A stretch of 64,000 nt of DNA from Gordonia iterans. GTDB lineage: Bacteria > Actinomycetota > Actinomycetes > Mycobacteriales > Mycobacteriaceae. The translations under genes and the position numbers were made by a program. Shown here piece by piece: positions 49,701-59,877 of the stretch. The first letter of the stretch is position 1, and every line of letters starts with the position of its first letter. The notes beneath the pieces were generated by a model that had not been told where the DNA came from, made no database searches, and worked only from the letters and a program-made list of their open reading frames with translations. The stretch lies in contig NZ_CP027433.1 in assembly GCF_002993285.1 (NCBI RefSeq), positions 930,001 through 994,000 on the forward strand, in the 5' to 3' direction.

Positions 49701-50768
49701 ATGTCCGCGACTTTCTCCTCCGCCGCCCGCCGCACGACCATCGCGGCCTCCGCAGCGATCACCGCAGGTCTGGTGCTGTCCGCCTGCGGTTCTGATTCCT
49801 CCACCACCATCACCGGTGAGGGATCCACCGCCCAGCAGAAGGCGATGACTCACTTCGCCGACGTGCTGACCGAAAACGACGGCGACGTCCTGGACTACAC
49901 CGGCTCGGGATCGGGGGCCGGCGTCAAGAAGTTCCTGCAGGGCGACGTCGACTTCGCGGGCACCGATTCGCCGCTGAAGGACGACGAGATCACCCAGGCC
50001 AAGGAACGCTGCGGCGGCAACGACGCCTGGCACCTGCCGATGGTGATCGGTCCGGTCGCCGTCGCCTACAACATCCCGGGCGTCGAGAAGCTGAACCTGA
50101 ACGCGACCACGCTCGCGCAGATCTTCGACTCGAAGATCGCCAAGTGGAACGACCCGAAGATCGCCGCACAGAACCCCGGGGTGCGCCTGCCGGACACCGC
50201 GATCGTGCCGGTGCACCGCTCCGACAGCTCGGGCACCACCGACAACTTCACCAAGTTCCTCAAGAACGCGGCGCCGCAGGAGTGGCCGTACGAGCCCAGC
50301 AAGGAATGGGCTGGTAAGGGCGGCTCGGGTGCGGCCAAGTCGACCGGCGTCGGCGACACGGTCAAGAAGACCGCGGGCTCGATCACGTACGTCGAGTGGG
50401 GCTTCGCCACCGAGAACGAGCTCGGCATCGCCGACATCGACTTCGGCGCGGGACCGGTGGCCCTGACCGCCGAGTCGGCCGCCGGTGCGCTGGAGGGTGT
50501 GAAGTTCAAGAACCCGGGCAGCAAGGACCTGGTCGTGGACACCGACGCGCTCTATTCGCTGTCCAAGGCCGGCGCTTACCCGCTGCTGCTGACCCCGTAC
50601 TCGGTGGTCTGCTCGGCCGGTTACTCCGACGATGCGACGGGCCCTGCGATCAAGTCGTCGTTCACCACCATCCTGGAGAAGGGGCAGGCGGGCCTCGGCG
50701 AGCTGGGCTTCGTGCCGCTGCCGCAGACCTACGCTGACACGCTCCGCAGCACGATCGACGCGCTGTGA
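49701..50768 (+). CDS. pstS: Phosphate ABC transporter substrate-binding lipoprotein
   Basis: The 355-residue protein has a signal peptide with a lipobox LSAC and the lipidated Cys29, so it is anchored on the outer face of the membrane. Phosphate-binding loops are visible: GEGSTAQQ, TGSGSGAGVKKF and RSDSSGTTDNF. TKFL and WPYEPSKEW are typical of PstS. It starts the pstSCAB operon and its stop overlaps the pstC start (GTGA). Confidence 0.97.
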   Translation: MSATFSSAARRTTIAASAAITAGLVLSACGSDSSTTITGEGSTAQQKAMTHFADVLTENDGDVLDYTGSGSGAGVKKFLQGDVDFAGTDSPLKDDEITQAKERCGGNDAWHLPMVIGPVAVAYNIPGVEKLNLNATTLAQIFDSKIAKWNDPKIAAQNPGVRLPDTAIVPVHRSDSSGTTDNFTKFLKNAAPQEWPYEPSKEWAGKGGSGAAKSTGVGDTVKKTAGSITYVEWGFATENELGIADIDFGAGPVALTAESAAGALEGVKFKNPGSKDLVVDTDALYSLSKAGAYPLLLTPYSVVCSAGYSDDATGPAIKSSFTTILEKGQAGLGELGFVPLPQTYADTLRSTIDAL

Positions 50769-51808
50769 CCACTCCCGACACGACGTTAGGACCGCCGGTG
50801 AGCACCACCGCTGATACCGCGCGGCCTTCCGAACCCGCTCCGCGGGCGCCGAAGGCACCCGGTCCGTCCGGCGGGCTGAAGACGGTGTCGCGGGTCGGTG
50901 ACCGGGTGATGCACACCCTGGCCACCGGCTCGGGACTGCTGGTCTCGTCCGCCATCGGCCTGATCGCCGTGTTCCTGTTGATCACGGCGATCCCGTCGCT
51001 GATGAAGAACACGGCGAACTTCTTCACCTACACCGGGCCCTGGGTGGTTTCCGGCTCGGAGCTGAAGTTCGGCATCCCGGCGCAGTTCTACGCGACGGTC
51101 CTGGTCTCGGTGATCGCCCTGCTGATCGCCATGCCAGTGGCGCTGGGGATCGCGATCTACGTGACCGAGTACGCGCACCCGCGCCTGTCCGGACCGATCT
51201 CGTCGGTGGTCGACCTGCTCGCCGCCGTGCCGTCGATCGTCTACGGCCTGTGGGGCATCCTGGTCCTCGGGCCGGCGATGGTCGGCATCAACCAGTGGCT
51301 GGTCGACAACCTCGGCTTTCTGCCGTTCTTCCGGGAGCCGCAGAACGCCGCCAACATGTCCACCGGCGGCACGCTCCTCACCGCGGGCATCGTGCTCGCG
51401 GTGATGATCCTGCCGGTCATCACCGCGGTGACTCGCGAGGTCTTCTCCCAGACCCCGGTCGCGCAGCGCGAGGCCGCGCTCGCGCTCGGCGCGACGAAGT
51501 GGGAAGTGGTCAAGACCGCGGTGCTGCCCTTCGGCTTCTCCGGTTACATCAGCGGCTCCATGCTCGGCCTCGGCCGCGCGCTCGGCGAGACGATGGCCCT
51601 GCTGCTCATCATCTCGACGGTGGGCCCGATCAACTTCAACCTGATGGAGAGCGGCCAGACCTTCGCGACAGTCATCGCGAACAACGCCTCCGAGTTCGAC
51701 AGCCCGGCCAAGACCGGCGCCTACATCTCGGCCGGCCTGGTGCTCTTCGTCCTCACGTTCATCGTGAACGCCGCCGCGCGTGCGGTGATCGCCCGGAAGG
51801 GGGCCTGA
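50765..51808 (+). CDS. pstC: Phosphate ABC transporter permease
   Basis: A 347-residue inner-membrane permease with six main helices. The permease loop EAALALGATKWEVVKTAVLP that contacts PstB is intact, and YVTEYAHPRLSGPISSVVDL is typical of PstC. The first 45 residues are a Pro/Thr-rich cytosolic tail, normal for actinobacterial PstC. The GTG overlaps the pstS stop by 4 nt. Confidence 0.96.
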   Translation: MTTPDTTLGPPVSTTADTARPSEPAPRAPKAPGPSGGLKTVSRVGDRVMHTLATGSGLLVSSAIGLIAVFLLITAIPSLMKNTANFFTYTGPWVVSGSELKFGIPAQFYATVLVSVIALLIAMPVALGIAIYVTEYAHPRLSGPISSVVDLLAAVPSIVYGLWGILVLGPAMVGINQWLVDNLGFLPFFREPQNAANMSTGGTLLTAGIVLAVMILPVITAVTREVFSQTPVAQREAALALGATKWEVVKTAVLPFGFSGYISGSMLGLGRALGETMALLLIISTVGPINFNLMESGQTFATVIANNASEFDSPAKTGAYISAGLVLFVLTFIVNAAARAVIARKGA

Positions 51809-51809
51809 G

Positions 51810-52706
51810 ATGACCTCAGTGACCACTGAACCCGCCGCACCCAGCGGACTGGATCACCTGACGTCGGCGTCACCGCGCCGCAAGATCGTCGACGGCACCG
51901 CCCGGGTGCTGGTCACGGCCGCCGTCGTGCTCGCCGTGCTCCCGCTGGGCTGGCTGGTGTGGACCCTCGTGGCCAACGGCGTCAGCCCGATCCTCAACCC
52001 GGAGTGGTGGACGGCCTCGGAGCGTTTCGGCGGTGCCGCCAACGCGATCATCGGCACGCTCATCCAGACCCTGGTGGCGGCCCTCATCTCGGTCCCGCTG
52101 GGCGTGCTGGTGGCGATTCTGCTGATCGAGTACGCCGACCAGAACAGCCGGCTGGTGAAGATCACGACGTTCATGGTCGACGTGCTGTCCGGCGTCCCCT
52201 CGATCGTCGCGGCGCTGTTCATCTTCGCGGTCTGGCGGACCACACTGGATCTGCCGCGATCGGGCTTCGTCGTCGCTCTCGCACTGGTGCTTCTGATGGT
52301 GCCGCTGGTGGTTCGTTCCACCGAGGAGATGCTCAAGATCGTGCCGCACGAGCTGCGCGAGGCGTCGTACGCGCTGGGCGTGCCCAAGTGGAAGACCATC
52401 CTGCGCGTGGTGCTGCCGACCGCGATTGGCGGCATCATCACCGGCGTCATGCTGGCGATAGCCCGCGTGATGGGAGAATCGGCGCCCGTGCTGATCCTGG
52501 TCGGTGCCACCCGTGCCACCAACTGGAACCCCTTCGAGGGCAACCAGCAGACCCTGCCGCTGATGATGCTGCAGAACTACAACGCCGGTCCCTCCGGGTA
52601 CGACACCGTCTGGGGCGCCGCGCTCACCCTCGTCATCCTGGTGGCGATCGTCTACGCCGCCGCGCGGATCCTGGCGCGCTTCACCGGCACCAAGACCGCC
52701 CGCTAG
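51810..52706 (+). CDS. pstA: Phosphate ABC transporter permease
   Basis: The 298-residue permease pairs with PstC. It has six helices and the PstB-contact loop REASYALGVPKWKTILRVVLP near residue 187. VDVLSGVPSIVAALFIF is the usual PstA signature. It begins 1 nt after the pstC stop. Confidence 0.96.
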   Translation: MTSVTTEPAAPSGLDHLTSASPRRKIVDGTARVLVTAAVVLAVLPLGWLVWTLVANGVSPILNPEWWTASERFGGAANAIIGTLIQTLVAALISVPLGVLVAILLIEYADQNSRLVKITTFMVDVLSGVPSIVAALFIFAVWRTTLDLPRSGFVVALALVLLMVPLVVRSTEEMLKIVPHELREASYALGVPKWKTILRVVLPTAIGGIITGVMLAIARVMGESAPVLILVGATRATNWNPFEGNQQTLPLMMLQNYNAGPSGYDTVWGAALTLVILVAIVYAAARILARFTGTKTAR

Positions 52707-52724
52707 CTCAGAAAGAACACGATC

Positions 52725-53501
52725 ATGGCCAAGAGCCTCACCCTGAACGATCTCAACGTCTACTACGGCGACTTCCACGCCGTGAAGGACGTGTCGCTGT
52801 CCATCGCGCCGAAGACGGTCACCGCCTTCATCGGTCCGTCGGGCTGCGGCAAGTCCACCGTGCTGCGCACCCTCAATCGCATGCACGAGGTGATTCCGGG
52901 CGCCTACACCACCGGTCAGGTCCTGCTCGACGACCTCGACCTCTACGGCAAGAACGTCGACCCGGTCGGCGTGCGCACCACGGTCGGCATGGTCTTCCAG
53001 CGGCCGAACCCGTTCCCGACGATGTCCATCCGCGACAACGTCGTCGCCGGACTCAAGCTGGCCGGCGTGCGTGACAAGGGCAAGCTCGACGAGGTGGCCG
53101 AGACCAGCCTGCGCGGTGCGAACCTCTGGGACGAGGTCAAGGACCGCCTCAACAAGCCCGGTGCCGCGTTGTCCGGCGGCCAGCAGCAGCGTCTGTGCAT
53201 CGCCCGCGCCATCGCGGTCTCCCCGCAGGTGCTGCTCATGGACGAGCCCTGCTCGGCGCTCGACCCGATCTCGACCCTGGCCATCGAGGACCTGATCAGC
53301 GAGCTCAAGACGCAGTACACGATCGTGATCGTCACCCACAACATGCAGCAGGCCGCGCGCGTGAGCGACCAGACCGCGTTCTTCAACCTGTCCGCGACCG
53401 GCAAGCCGGGCGAGCTGATCGAGGTGGGCTCGACCGCCGACATCTTCTCCAACCCCACCCGCAAGGAGACTGAAGACTACATCTCGGGCCGCTTCGGCTG
53501 A
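52725..53501 (+). CDS. pstB: Phosphate ABC transporter ATPase
   Basis: The 258-residue ATPase has Walker [11 protein letters not shown] (about 36-45), Q-loop [11 protein letters not shown], signature [17 protein letters not shown], Walker [14 protein letters not shown] and the switch histidine in VTHNMQQA. It drives phosphate uptake through PstCA. It starts 18 nt after pstA. It ends the operon; phoU lies convergent 343 nt away. Confidence 0.97.
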   Translation: MAKSLTLNDLNVYYGDFHAVKDVSLSIAPKTVTAFIGPSGCGKSTVLRTLNRMHEVIPGAYTTGQVLLDDLDLYGKNVDPVGVRTTVGMVFQRPNPFPTMSIRDNVVAGLKLAGVRDKGKLDEVAETSLRGANLWDEVKDRLNKPGAALSGGQQQRLCIARAIAVSPQVLLMDEPCSALDPISTLAIEDLISELKTQYTIVIVTHNMQQAARVSDQTAFFNLSATGKPGELIEVGSTADIFSNPTRKETEDYISGRFG

Positions 53502-53616
53502 CCCGGGCTGCGATACGCGGAGGCCTCGACGGATCACCGTCGGGGCCTTCTGCATCGCTGGGGCCGGCAGCCGCTCGTCCGGTGTCGGCGGTACCTGCGC
53601 AGGGCGGCGAACTGAA

Positions 53617-53699
53617 GGTGCCCGGCACCCTCGTTTCGCTGTGGCACCCTCGGTCGAGGGTGCCAGAACGAGACCACGGTGCCCGGCACCCTTGTTTCG
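53617..53699. repeat. Symmetric 83-bp repeat cluster between pstB and phoU
   Basis: A 22-nt sequence beginning GGTGCCCGGCACCCT occurs at 53617-53638 and 53678-53699 (one mismatch). Between them TGGCACCCTCG and CGAGGGTGCCA (53642-53652, 53655-53665) form an 11-bp hairpin with a 2-nt centre. This fills much of the 343-nt gene-free gap after pstB. Confidence 0.85.
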
Positions 53700-53708
53700 A
53701 CGACGACG

Positions 53709-53739
53709 ACGCCCGCCGGATCCAGGATCCGGCGGGCGT
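53709..53739. terminator. Perfect 15-bp hairpin between convergent pstB and phoU
   Basis: ACGCCCGCCGGATCC and GGATCCGGCGGGCGT flank a single A. It is the strongest hairpin in the gap, and is placed to stop transcription from both sides. Confidence 0.75.
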
Positions 53740-53755
53740 TCGGGGTCTCGACTCC

Positions 53756-53827
53756 GCTCGACCGGCGAGTGTGGCTCGACCGGCGATGGTGGCTCGACCG
53801 GCGATGGTGGCTCGATCGGCGGGGGGC
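53756..53827. repeat. Four 18-nt tandem repeats before the phoU stop
   Basis: Units starting at 53756, 53774, 53792 and 53810 share GCTCGACCGGCGATGGTG; the second and third are identical and the outer ones diverge. They are related to the exact repeats at 45599-45652 (GGCTCAACCGGCG). Confidence 0.9.
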
Positions 53828-53844
53828 TCGATCGAGCGGGTGGG

Positions 53845-54507
53845 TCAGCCCGCTTCCTGGAGCTGCTCGGGGGTCTTGCCGGTGGCCTGGAAGACCACAC
53901 GGCGGCCGATCGAGACGGCGTGGTCGGCGTAGCGCTCGTAGTACCGGCCGAGGAGGGTCACATCCACGGCGGCTGCCAGGCCGTGCTGCCAATCGCGGTC
54001 CATCATGACGGTGAAGAGGTGCCGGTGGAGGTCGTCCATGGCGTCGTCGTCCTCCATCAGGGCGAGCGCATCTTCGTGGTTCTGGCTGGCCAGCACCCGC
54101 CGCGCGTTGCCGGCGAGTTCGACGGCGAGGCGGCCCATCTCGACGAAGTAGCCGGCCACTTCTTCGGGCAACACGCGGAAGGGGTGGCGGCGGCGGGCGA
54201 CCTTGGCGACGTGCAGGGCGAGCGCGCCCATCCGGTCGATCTCGGCGACCAACTGGAAGCCGCCGACGATGCTGCGCAGGTCTCCGGCGACGGGCGCCTG
54301 CAGCGCGAGCAGCTCGAAGGCCATCTCCTCGGCCTCGGCGGAGCGTTCGGTGAGCGCGTCGTGATCGGAGATGACCTGCTCGGCCAACTCGAGGTCGGCC
54401 TCGAGAAGAGCCTGGGTGGCCCGCTCCATCTCGTGTCCGACGGTTTCACACATCTCGCCGAGCAGCGCATTCAGCGCTGCCATCTGCTCCTGGTAAGCGT
54501 CACGCAT
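53845..54507 (-). CDS. phoU: Phosphate signalling protein PhoU
   Basis: The 220-residue all-helical protein has the two PhoU repeats, each with the metal-binding pattern: [20 protein letters not shown] and [17 protein letters not shown]. PhoU damps PHO-regulon signalling between the Pst transporter and the sensor kinase (SenX3 in mycobacteria, not encoded here). It faces pstB across a repeat-rich gap and corresponds to phoY2 in gene order. Confidence 0.96.
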   Translation of the reverse strand: MRDAYQEQMAALNALLGEMCETVGHEMERATQALLEADLELAEQVISDHDALTERSAEAEEMAFELLALQAPVAGDLRSIVGGFQLVAEIDRMGALALHVAKVARRRHPFRVLPEEVAGYFVEMGRLAVELAGNARRVLASQNHEDALALMEDDDAMDDLHRHLFTVMMDRDWQHGLAAAVDVTLLGRYYERYADHAVSIGRRVVFQATGKTPEQLQEAG

Positions 54508-54613
54508 GAGGACAATCGTACGTCCGCCTCCCGGCCGTGGAGCCGACCTGCGGGTGAAGGAGGCGTGAACAGTCGCTGTTCGGCATCCGGTGGACCGGGC
54601 AGCTCGGCGCAGG

Positions 54614-56791
54614 TCAGGAGCAAGTGGTGTCGGCGGCGTTGGTGACGGCGAGGTCGTTCGGCAGGTCGCTGTTGGTGTCGGCCTTCGGCAGTTGGCCGAC
54701 GGTGATCGTGCTGCCCGGAGTCGGCGGGCTCGACATGGTCGACACGCCGCCGAAGTCGGAGCCGAGGATGATCTCGACGCCGGCCTTCACGTTCCGGTCC
54801 TCCTGGATCTTGGCGCCCGGGATCATTGCGGCCAGGATCGCGGCCGAGTCCTTCTCACCGGCCCCGTACCGAACCACGGTGTCGGTGCGCTTGTCGGAGG
54901 CGTCCGCGACACCGGGGACGGTGAACTGGTTGCCGATCAGCGAGTTCATCACCGCGGTGGCCACGCCCGACTCTCCCGAACCGTTGAGCACGCGGACCGT
55001 CACGTTCGACGGGTACTGCGCGGTGGCCTCGGTCTGGCCGGGTGTGGCGGTCGCGGCGCGAGGCGCCGGCGCGGAGGCCCGGTCGTCGTTCTTCGGCTTC
55101 GCCGCCTCCTTCTTCTCGCCCGGCAGCGGCTTGTCGTCGATGATGGCGTTGAAGATGGCGTCGATGTCCTCGGTGCGTGGGATCTCGTTGTTCGCACCGT
55201 CGGTGGTGGTGCCGGACGTGGGGATGGTCAGGAAGGTGACTCGGCCGGCGTCGACGCCCTGCATCGACTCGGCGAGCTGGATCAGCGAGTTGGTGTCGAC
55301 GTTGTCGACGGTGCTGTACTCGATGAAGGTGTTGACGATCCGGTTCAGTTTCGCCGGGTTCGTCAGGACGTCGCCGGAAAGCGCCGAGCGCAGCAGTGAC
55401 GACATGAACACCTGCTGGCGCTTGATCCGGCCGTAGTCGCCGTTGCCCTCGACCGAGACGTTCCTGGCGCGCACGTAGTTGAGCGCCCGCTTGCCGGTCA
55501 GCTTGCGGTTGCCGCCCCGGTGCACGTAGCCGATCTCGTAGTCGTAGAGCGGCACCGTGGAGCAGACGTTCACGCCGCCGATCTGGTTGACGACCTTTTC
55601 GAAGCCCTCGAAGTCCATCGCAATGAACCGGTTGATGTTCAGTCCGCTCATCTGGGTCAACGTCTTGACCAGGCATTTCGGTCCGCCCTCGGCATACACG
55701 CCGTTGAGCTTCACGGCGTTCGCGCCGGGCAGTTCGGCCCCGTACTCGCCGGTCTCGTAGTCCCATTCGTGACAGTCGGGGCGGTCGACTTGCAGGTCGC
55801 GCGGCCACGACACCGCCACCACCCGGCTGCGGTCGGCGGGGATGTTCACCAGCAGGATGGTGTCGGCGCGGGCCCCCTCGATCAGCGTCGTGTCGCCGCC
55901 GCCGAGTTTGGCGTTCTTCCCCGAACGGACGTCGGTGCCGACGATCAGATAGGTCTCATCGCCGTACTGCGCGGCCTTGTCCCGGATGTTGGGATCGTCG
56001 GGGTTGATGGCCGCGGTCGTGTTCCAGCTGCCGTTCCAGGCTCGCTGGAGATTCCAGACGTAGCCGGTGCCGACCAGGGTCAGCACGCACGCCAGCGCGA
56101 CGAGCACCCGCCCCGCATTCTTGGCCGCGGCCTTCTTGACCTGGGTGCTGCCGCGCCGCAGCGGCTTCGAGCGTTCGGCCTTCACCTGGGCGAGGGCCCC
56201 GGTCAGGTCGGGTGTCGGTTCCAGCGGGCGCCGACGCCCGCGCAGACGCTCGCCGGCGGAGGTGCCGGTCGTCGCGCGGGTCCGGTCCTCGTCCGCGGCG
56301 ACGGCTTCCGCGGGACCGTCGGCGGTGACGGACGGGATGGCCTCGGTGTCGGCGTCGTCGGCCGGGCCGGGCGGTGGCGTGAACGCTCCGGGCGCGGGGG
56401 GCAGCGGCGTGCCGCCTCGCGGGATGCGCTCGCCCGGGGCCGGGGGAACCGGCGGCAGCGGCGGGCGCGGACCGCGCGCGGGCCGCGGATCGTCGTGCGG
56501 ACCGATCGGCGGTTCGGATGCAGGCGGTCCGGAAGCAGGCGGACCGGATGGGGGCGTTCCCGCCCCCATCTGCTCCATCAGCTCGCGGACCGTGAGCCGT
56601 TCCCGGCCGGGGACCTGTTGATCACGGCGAGCCGGCTCGTGCAGTCCCTCGCGGCGTTCGGTCGTGGGCAGCGGGTCTCCGAAGCGGGTGCGGAAATCGT
56701 ACGACTGCGACGTCCGTCCGGCGCGCCGGGATCGGCGCGCCGGCCCCGAGGGGCCGTCCGGCTGCGGCGAACCGGGTTCGTCTGCGGTCAC
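54614..56791 (-). CDS. LytR-CpsA-Psr (LCP) family cell-wall ligase with LytR_C domain
   Basis: The 725-residue protein (GTG start) has a long Pro/Arg-rich cytosolic head (about 1-230), one membrane helix ([20 protein letters not shown]), an LCP domain (about 295-475) and a C-terminal LytR_C domain (about 590-690). LCP residues are visible: [38 protein letters not shown] and [13 protein letters not shown] enzymes attach arabinogalactan or other glycopolymers to peptidoglycan outside the membrane. It matches Rv0822c in length and order. The linker before LytR_C is Ala/Pro/Lys-rich. Confidence 0.93.
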   Translation of the reverse strand: MTADEPGSPQPDGPSGPARRSRRAGRTSQSYDFRTRFGDPLPTTERREGLHEPARRDQQVPGRERLTVRELMEQMGAGTPPSGPPASGPPASEPPIGPHDDPRPARGPRPPLPPVPPAPGERIPRGGTPLPPAPGAFTPPPGPADDADTEAIPSVTADGPAEAVAADEDRTRATTGTSAGERLRGRRRPLEPTPDLTGALAQVKAERSKPLRRGSTQVKKAAAKNAGRVLVALACVLTLVGTGYVWNLQRAWNGSWNTTAAINPDDPNIRDKAAQYGDETYLIVGTDVRSGKNAKLGGGDTTLIEGARADTILLVNIPADRSRVVAVSWPRDLQVDRPDCHEWDYETGEYGAELPGANAVKLNGVYAEGGPKCLVKTLTQMSGLNINRFIAMDFEGFEKVVNQIGGVNVCSTVPLYDYEIGYVHRGGNRKLTGKRALNYVRARNVSVEGNGDYGRIKRQQVFMSSLLRSALSGDVLTNPAKLNRIVNTFIEYSTVDNVDTNSLIQLAESMQGVDAGRVTFLTIPTSGTTTDGANNEIPRTEDIDAIFNAIIDDKPLPGEKKEAAKPKNDDRASAPAPRAATATPGQTEATAQYPSNVTVRVLNGSGESGVATAVMNSLIGNQFTVPGVADASDKRTDTVVRYGAGEKDSAAILAAMIPGAKIQEDRNVKAGVEIILGSDFGGVSTMSSPPTPGSTITVGQLPKADTNSDLPNDLAVTNAADTTCS

Positions 56792-56869
56792 TACGTCTAC
56801 ACCTTTACTTGAGAGCTGCGAACATCCTAGTCGCCGGAACTGAGAGGTGCCTCAACGCGAGGCACGGAT

Positions 56870-58072
56870 TCACCCGCCCGAGTGCATGATCTCCGCGCCC
56901 TCGGGGACGACGTCCTCCTCGGGGTCGTCGAGCCAGCCGTCGGGCAGGGCGACGGCGGCCGGGGTGCCCTGGCGGCCGCGCGGGCCGTGTCCGTCGTGCG
57001 GGAAGGGCACGTCGGCGGGCAGGCCGGCGATGAGATTCCGCAGGTCATCGAGGGTCTTAACCAGAGACAGCTGCGATCGCAGGTCCGATCCTGCGGGGAA
57101 GCCCCGCAGATACCAGGCGATGTGCTTGCGGATCTCGCGCATGCCTTTGTCCTCGCCGTGGTGGGCGCTGAGGAGCTCGCCGTGGCGATACATGATCTCG
57201 GCCACTTCGCCCAGATTCGGCGCAGGCGGCGCGGGCAGCCCACGCAGCCTCGCCGACAGCTCGGCGAACAACCAGGGCCGCCCGAGGCAGCCGCGGCCGA
57301 TCACCACGCCGTCGCAGCCGGTCTGTTCCATCATCCTGACAGCGTCGTCGGGCTCGAAGATGTCGCCGTTGCCGAGCACCGGGACCTCGGTCACGTGTTC
57401 TTTGAGCCGGGCGATCTGGTCCCACTGCGCGGTCCCCGAATAGCGCTGCGATGCGGTGCGGGCGTGCAGCGCGACGGCCGCCGCCCCTTCGCCGGCGGCG
57501 ATGCGTCCGGCGTCGAGGTGCGTGTGATGGTCGTCGTCGATCCCGATGCGGAACTTGACGGTCACTGGGATGTCGGTGCCCTCGGTGGCCTTGACTGCCG
57601 CCGCGACGATGTTGCGGAACAGGCGGCGCTTGTACGGGATCGCCGAGCCGCCGCCGCGACGGGTGACTTTGGGGACGGGGCAGCCGAAGTTCATGTCGAT
57701 GTGATCGGCCAGATCCTCGTCGACGATCATCTTCGCGGCCTTGTACGTGTACTCCGGATCAACGGTGTACAGCTGCATCGACCGCGGTGTCTCCGACGGG
57801 TCGAAGGTGGTCATGTGCATGGTGACCGGGTGCCGCTCGTAGAGCGCCCGAGCAGTGACCATCTCGCAGACATACAGGCCGGACACGGTGCCGGTGCGAG
57901 CCAGTTCCAGATCGCGGCACAGCATCCGGAAGGCGACGTTGGTGACTCCGGCCATCGGGGCCAGGACGACCGGGCTGGCCAGTTCCAGGGACCCGATGCG
58001 CAACGGCCCGGCGGCCGCGGCGGGATGCACGCAGCCGGCGCCCTCGGTGATCGAGGGCGCCGGTTCCGGCAC
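56870..58072 (-). CDS. dus: tRNA-dihydrouridine synthase (DusB type)
   Basis: The 400-residue FMN enzyme has VVLAPMAGVTNVAFRMLCRD at the barrel entry, MNFGCPVPKVTRRGGGSAI with the catalytic cysteine, VTVKFRIGIDDDH and GRGCLGRPWLF as the FMN-phosphate loop. It reduces uridine to dihydrouridine in tRNA D-loops. The start is uncertain: GTG 58072 has no good ribosome-binding site and the frame stays open upstream toward the desA stop. The last 45 residues are a Pro/Gly-rich tail. It follows desA1 on the same strand. Confidence 0.92.
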   Translation of the reverse strand: MPEPAPSITEGAGCVHPAAAAGPLRIGSLELASPVVLAPMAGVTNVAFRMLCRDLELARTGTVSGLYVCEMVTARALYERHPVTMHMTTFDPSETPRSMQLYTVDPEYTYKAAKMIVDEDLADHIDMNFGCPVPKVTRRGGGSAIPYKRRLFRNIVAAAVKATEGTDIPVTVKFRIGIDDDHHTHLDAGRIAAGEGAAAVALHARTASQRYSGTAQWDQIARLKEHVTEVPVLGNGDIFEPDDAVRMMEQTGCDGVVIGRGCLGRPWLFAELSARLRGLPAPPAPNLGEVAEIMYRHGELLSAHHGEDKGMREIRKHIAWYLRGFPAGSDLRSQLSLVKTLDDLRNLIAGLPADVPFPHDGHGPRGRQGTPAAVALPDGWLDDPEEDVVPEGAEIMHSGG

Positions 58073-58141
58073 CGGGGGCGAAGCGAGCGGGCCGAAGCTG
58101 TCCGGGACGTGCGTGTCGAGCGTCAGCGGATTCCGCCTGAC

Positions 58142-59134
58142 TCAGGAAGCCTGCTTGGCGGCCTTGGCGGCTTCGCGGGCCAGCGCGCGGTCGCGCATCT
58201 CCTCGAAGCGGGCCGCGTCCTTGTCGAGCTGCTCGAGGAATGCGGCCAGCTCTTCGCGGGTCTTCTCGCCTTCCGCGCTGAAGTCGTTGCGGTCGAAGAT
58301 GTTCCACTTCTTGAGTACCGGCATGACGACCTCGTCGAGGTGCTGGCGCAGGTCGTAGATGCCGTGCTTGGCCATCAGGACACCGTGGCGGCGGAAGTTC
58401 GGCATGCCGGCGCCGGGCATCTGGAAGTTGGTGACGATGTCGGTGACCGCACGCAGGGTCTGGTCCGGCGCCAGGTCGAGACCGGCGCCGCAGATGTTCC
58501 GGTAGAACATCATGTGCAGGTTCTCGTCGGCGGCGATGCGCTGCAGCATCTTGTCGGCGATCGGATCGCCGCAGGCCTTGCCGGTGTTGCGGTGGCTGAC
58601 GCGGGTGGCCAGTTCCTGGAAGGTCACGTAGGCGACCGAGTGCAGGATGCCGAGCTCGTCCGCATACTCCTCGAGCTCGTCGGTGCGCCCGGCCGCGGCG
58701 AGCATCGGGTCGTAGCCGTTGGTCATGTGGATCATCCGGGCCTCTTCGAGGGCCACCGGATCGACGCCGCGGGTCACCACGAGGTAGTCGCGCATGACGA
58801 TGCCGTGACGGTTCTCCTCGGCCGTCCAGCGGCCGACCCAGTGTCCCCATGCGGAGTCCATGGAGAAGTTGTCGGCGATCACCCGGTGGTAGGAGGGCAG
58901 GTTGTCCTCGGTCAGCAGGTTGGTGATCATCGCGGCCTTGGCGACCTCGCTCAGCTGCGACTGCTCGGGGTCGTAGTCGTCGCCGCCCAGTTCGGCGTAG
59001 TCGCGGCCCTCGTCCCACGGGACGTAATCGTGCGGGTTCCAGTCGCGCGCCACCTTGAGGTGCCGGTTGACCTCTTTCTCGGCGGCAGGCTCCAGCTCCT
59101 GGAGAAGCTCGAGTTGCGTGAGTACACGTGCCAT
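58142..59134 (-). CDS. desA1: Acyl-ACP desaturase (DesA1-like)
   Basis: The ATG at 59134 gives 330 residues. Both di-iron motifs of soluble stearoyl-ACP desaturases are present: EENRH (about residue 106) and DENLH (about 195), with the earlier Glu in LTEDNLPSYHRV. It introduces a double bond into acyl-ACP with O2 and ferredoxin. DesA1 is needed for mycolic acid synthesis in mycobacteria. The 14 extra codons upstream are rejected. Gene order matches Rv0824c. A TTGACG lies near 59208-59213 upstream but the -10 is not clear. Confidence 0.93.
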   Translation of the reverse strand: MARVLTQLELLQELEPAAEKEVNRHLKVARDWNPHDYVPWDEGRDYAELGGDDYDPEQSQLSEVAKAAMITNLLTEDNLPSYHRVIADNFSMDSAWGHWVGRWTAEENRHGIVMRDYLVVTRGVDPVALEEARMIHMTNGYDPMLAAAGRTDELEEYADELGILHSVAYVTFQELATRVSHRNTGKACGDPIADKMLQRIAADENLHMMFYRNICGAGLDLAPDQTLRAVTDIVTNFQMPGAGMPNFRRHGVLMAKHGIYDLRQHLDEVVMPVLKKWNIFDRNDFSAEGEKTREELAAFLEQLDKDAARFEEMRDRALAREAAKAAKQAS

Positions 59135-59347
59135 CGGTGATTCCTCTGATCGGGGGCTCTCCCGCCGGCGCCGCACGGGGTCAGCAGGGCTTACTGATTC
59201 CAGGCTACGTCAACTGCGGGGTGGTCCCAAGTCTCTGCGCCCGGATTCACGACCTAAGTCACGGGTCGTTCGCATAGTGCTTGTCGTCCCGACACCGGCT
59301 CGATGTTACGGATGCGTAGGTCGGCGTCGCCTCAGCTCCTGGGCGTC

Positions 59348-59863
59348 TCAGGCCCGCGGCGCGAAGGCCCGGCCGTACGTGGACATCCAGCGCTGCGCCG
59401 GCTCGTCGAGGGTGCCGCAGGCCGTGGCGCGCTCGCACCACGCGTAGGCCATCGCCCCGAACTCCATCGGGTTGTAGACGTCCTCCTCGCGGCTCCACAG
59501 CCCGTCGCCCGCGTAGGTGAGGATGGTGATGTTGGTGGCCGTGTGCACGCTGCCGTCGCCCGGGTCCCGCATCGGGTTGTCCACTTCGCAGATCACCCGG
59601 CCGGTGGCCTCGTCGCAGACGTGCCAGAGCGCCGGGTATCCGGTCATGTGGCTGCCGGGGAACGCCGCCATGGTCCTGGTGACCCAGGCCCGGATCTGTT
59701 CGCGTCCCTCGAACACGCCGTACGCGTGCTCGAGGTACGACGCGTCCGGCGTGAACTGATCGGCCCACCGGTCCCAGTCGCGGCTCACGGCCACCTCGGC
59801 GACCGTGCGCTGGAATCCGGCGAAGGCCTCGTCGAGCTCGGCAGAACTGAAACGTGTTCTCAT
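59348..59863 (-). CDS. SnoaL-like / NTF2-fold protein
   Basis: The 171-residue protein reads WDRWADQFTPDASYLEHAYG, a typical SnoaL-like start (polyketide cyclase / ketosteroid isomerase fold), then IRAWVTRTMAAFPGSHMTGY. The catalytic role is unknown; relatives act as cyclases, isomerases or simple binding proteins. A TATTCT box 8 nt before the ATG suggests a near-leaderless promoter. About 210 nt separate it from desA1, which lies downstream on the same strand. Confidence 0.75.
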   Translation of the reverse strand: MRTRFSSAELDEAFAGFQRTVAEVAVSRDWDRWADQFTPDASYLEHAYGVFEGREQIRAWVTRTMAAFPGSHMTGYPALWHVCDEATGRVICEVDNPMRDPGDGSVHTATNITILTYAGDGLWSREEDVYNPMEFGAMAYAWCERATACGTLDEPAQRWMSTYGRAFAPRA

Positions 59864-59871
59864 AATGGGTG

Positions 59872-59877
59872 AGAATA
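59872..59877 (-). promoter_or_regulatory. -10 box (TATTCT) of the SnoaL-like gene
   Basis: TATTCT on the minus strand ends 8 nt before the ATG at 59863, with no Shine-Dalgarno between. Confidence 0.45.

Noticed and set aside
53501..53845. Possible small gene in the pstB-phoU gap
   Set aside because: The gap consists of hairpins and 18-nt repeats; short frames there are repeat-encoded.
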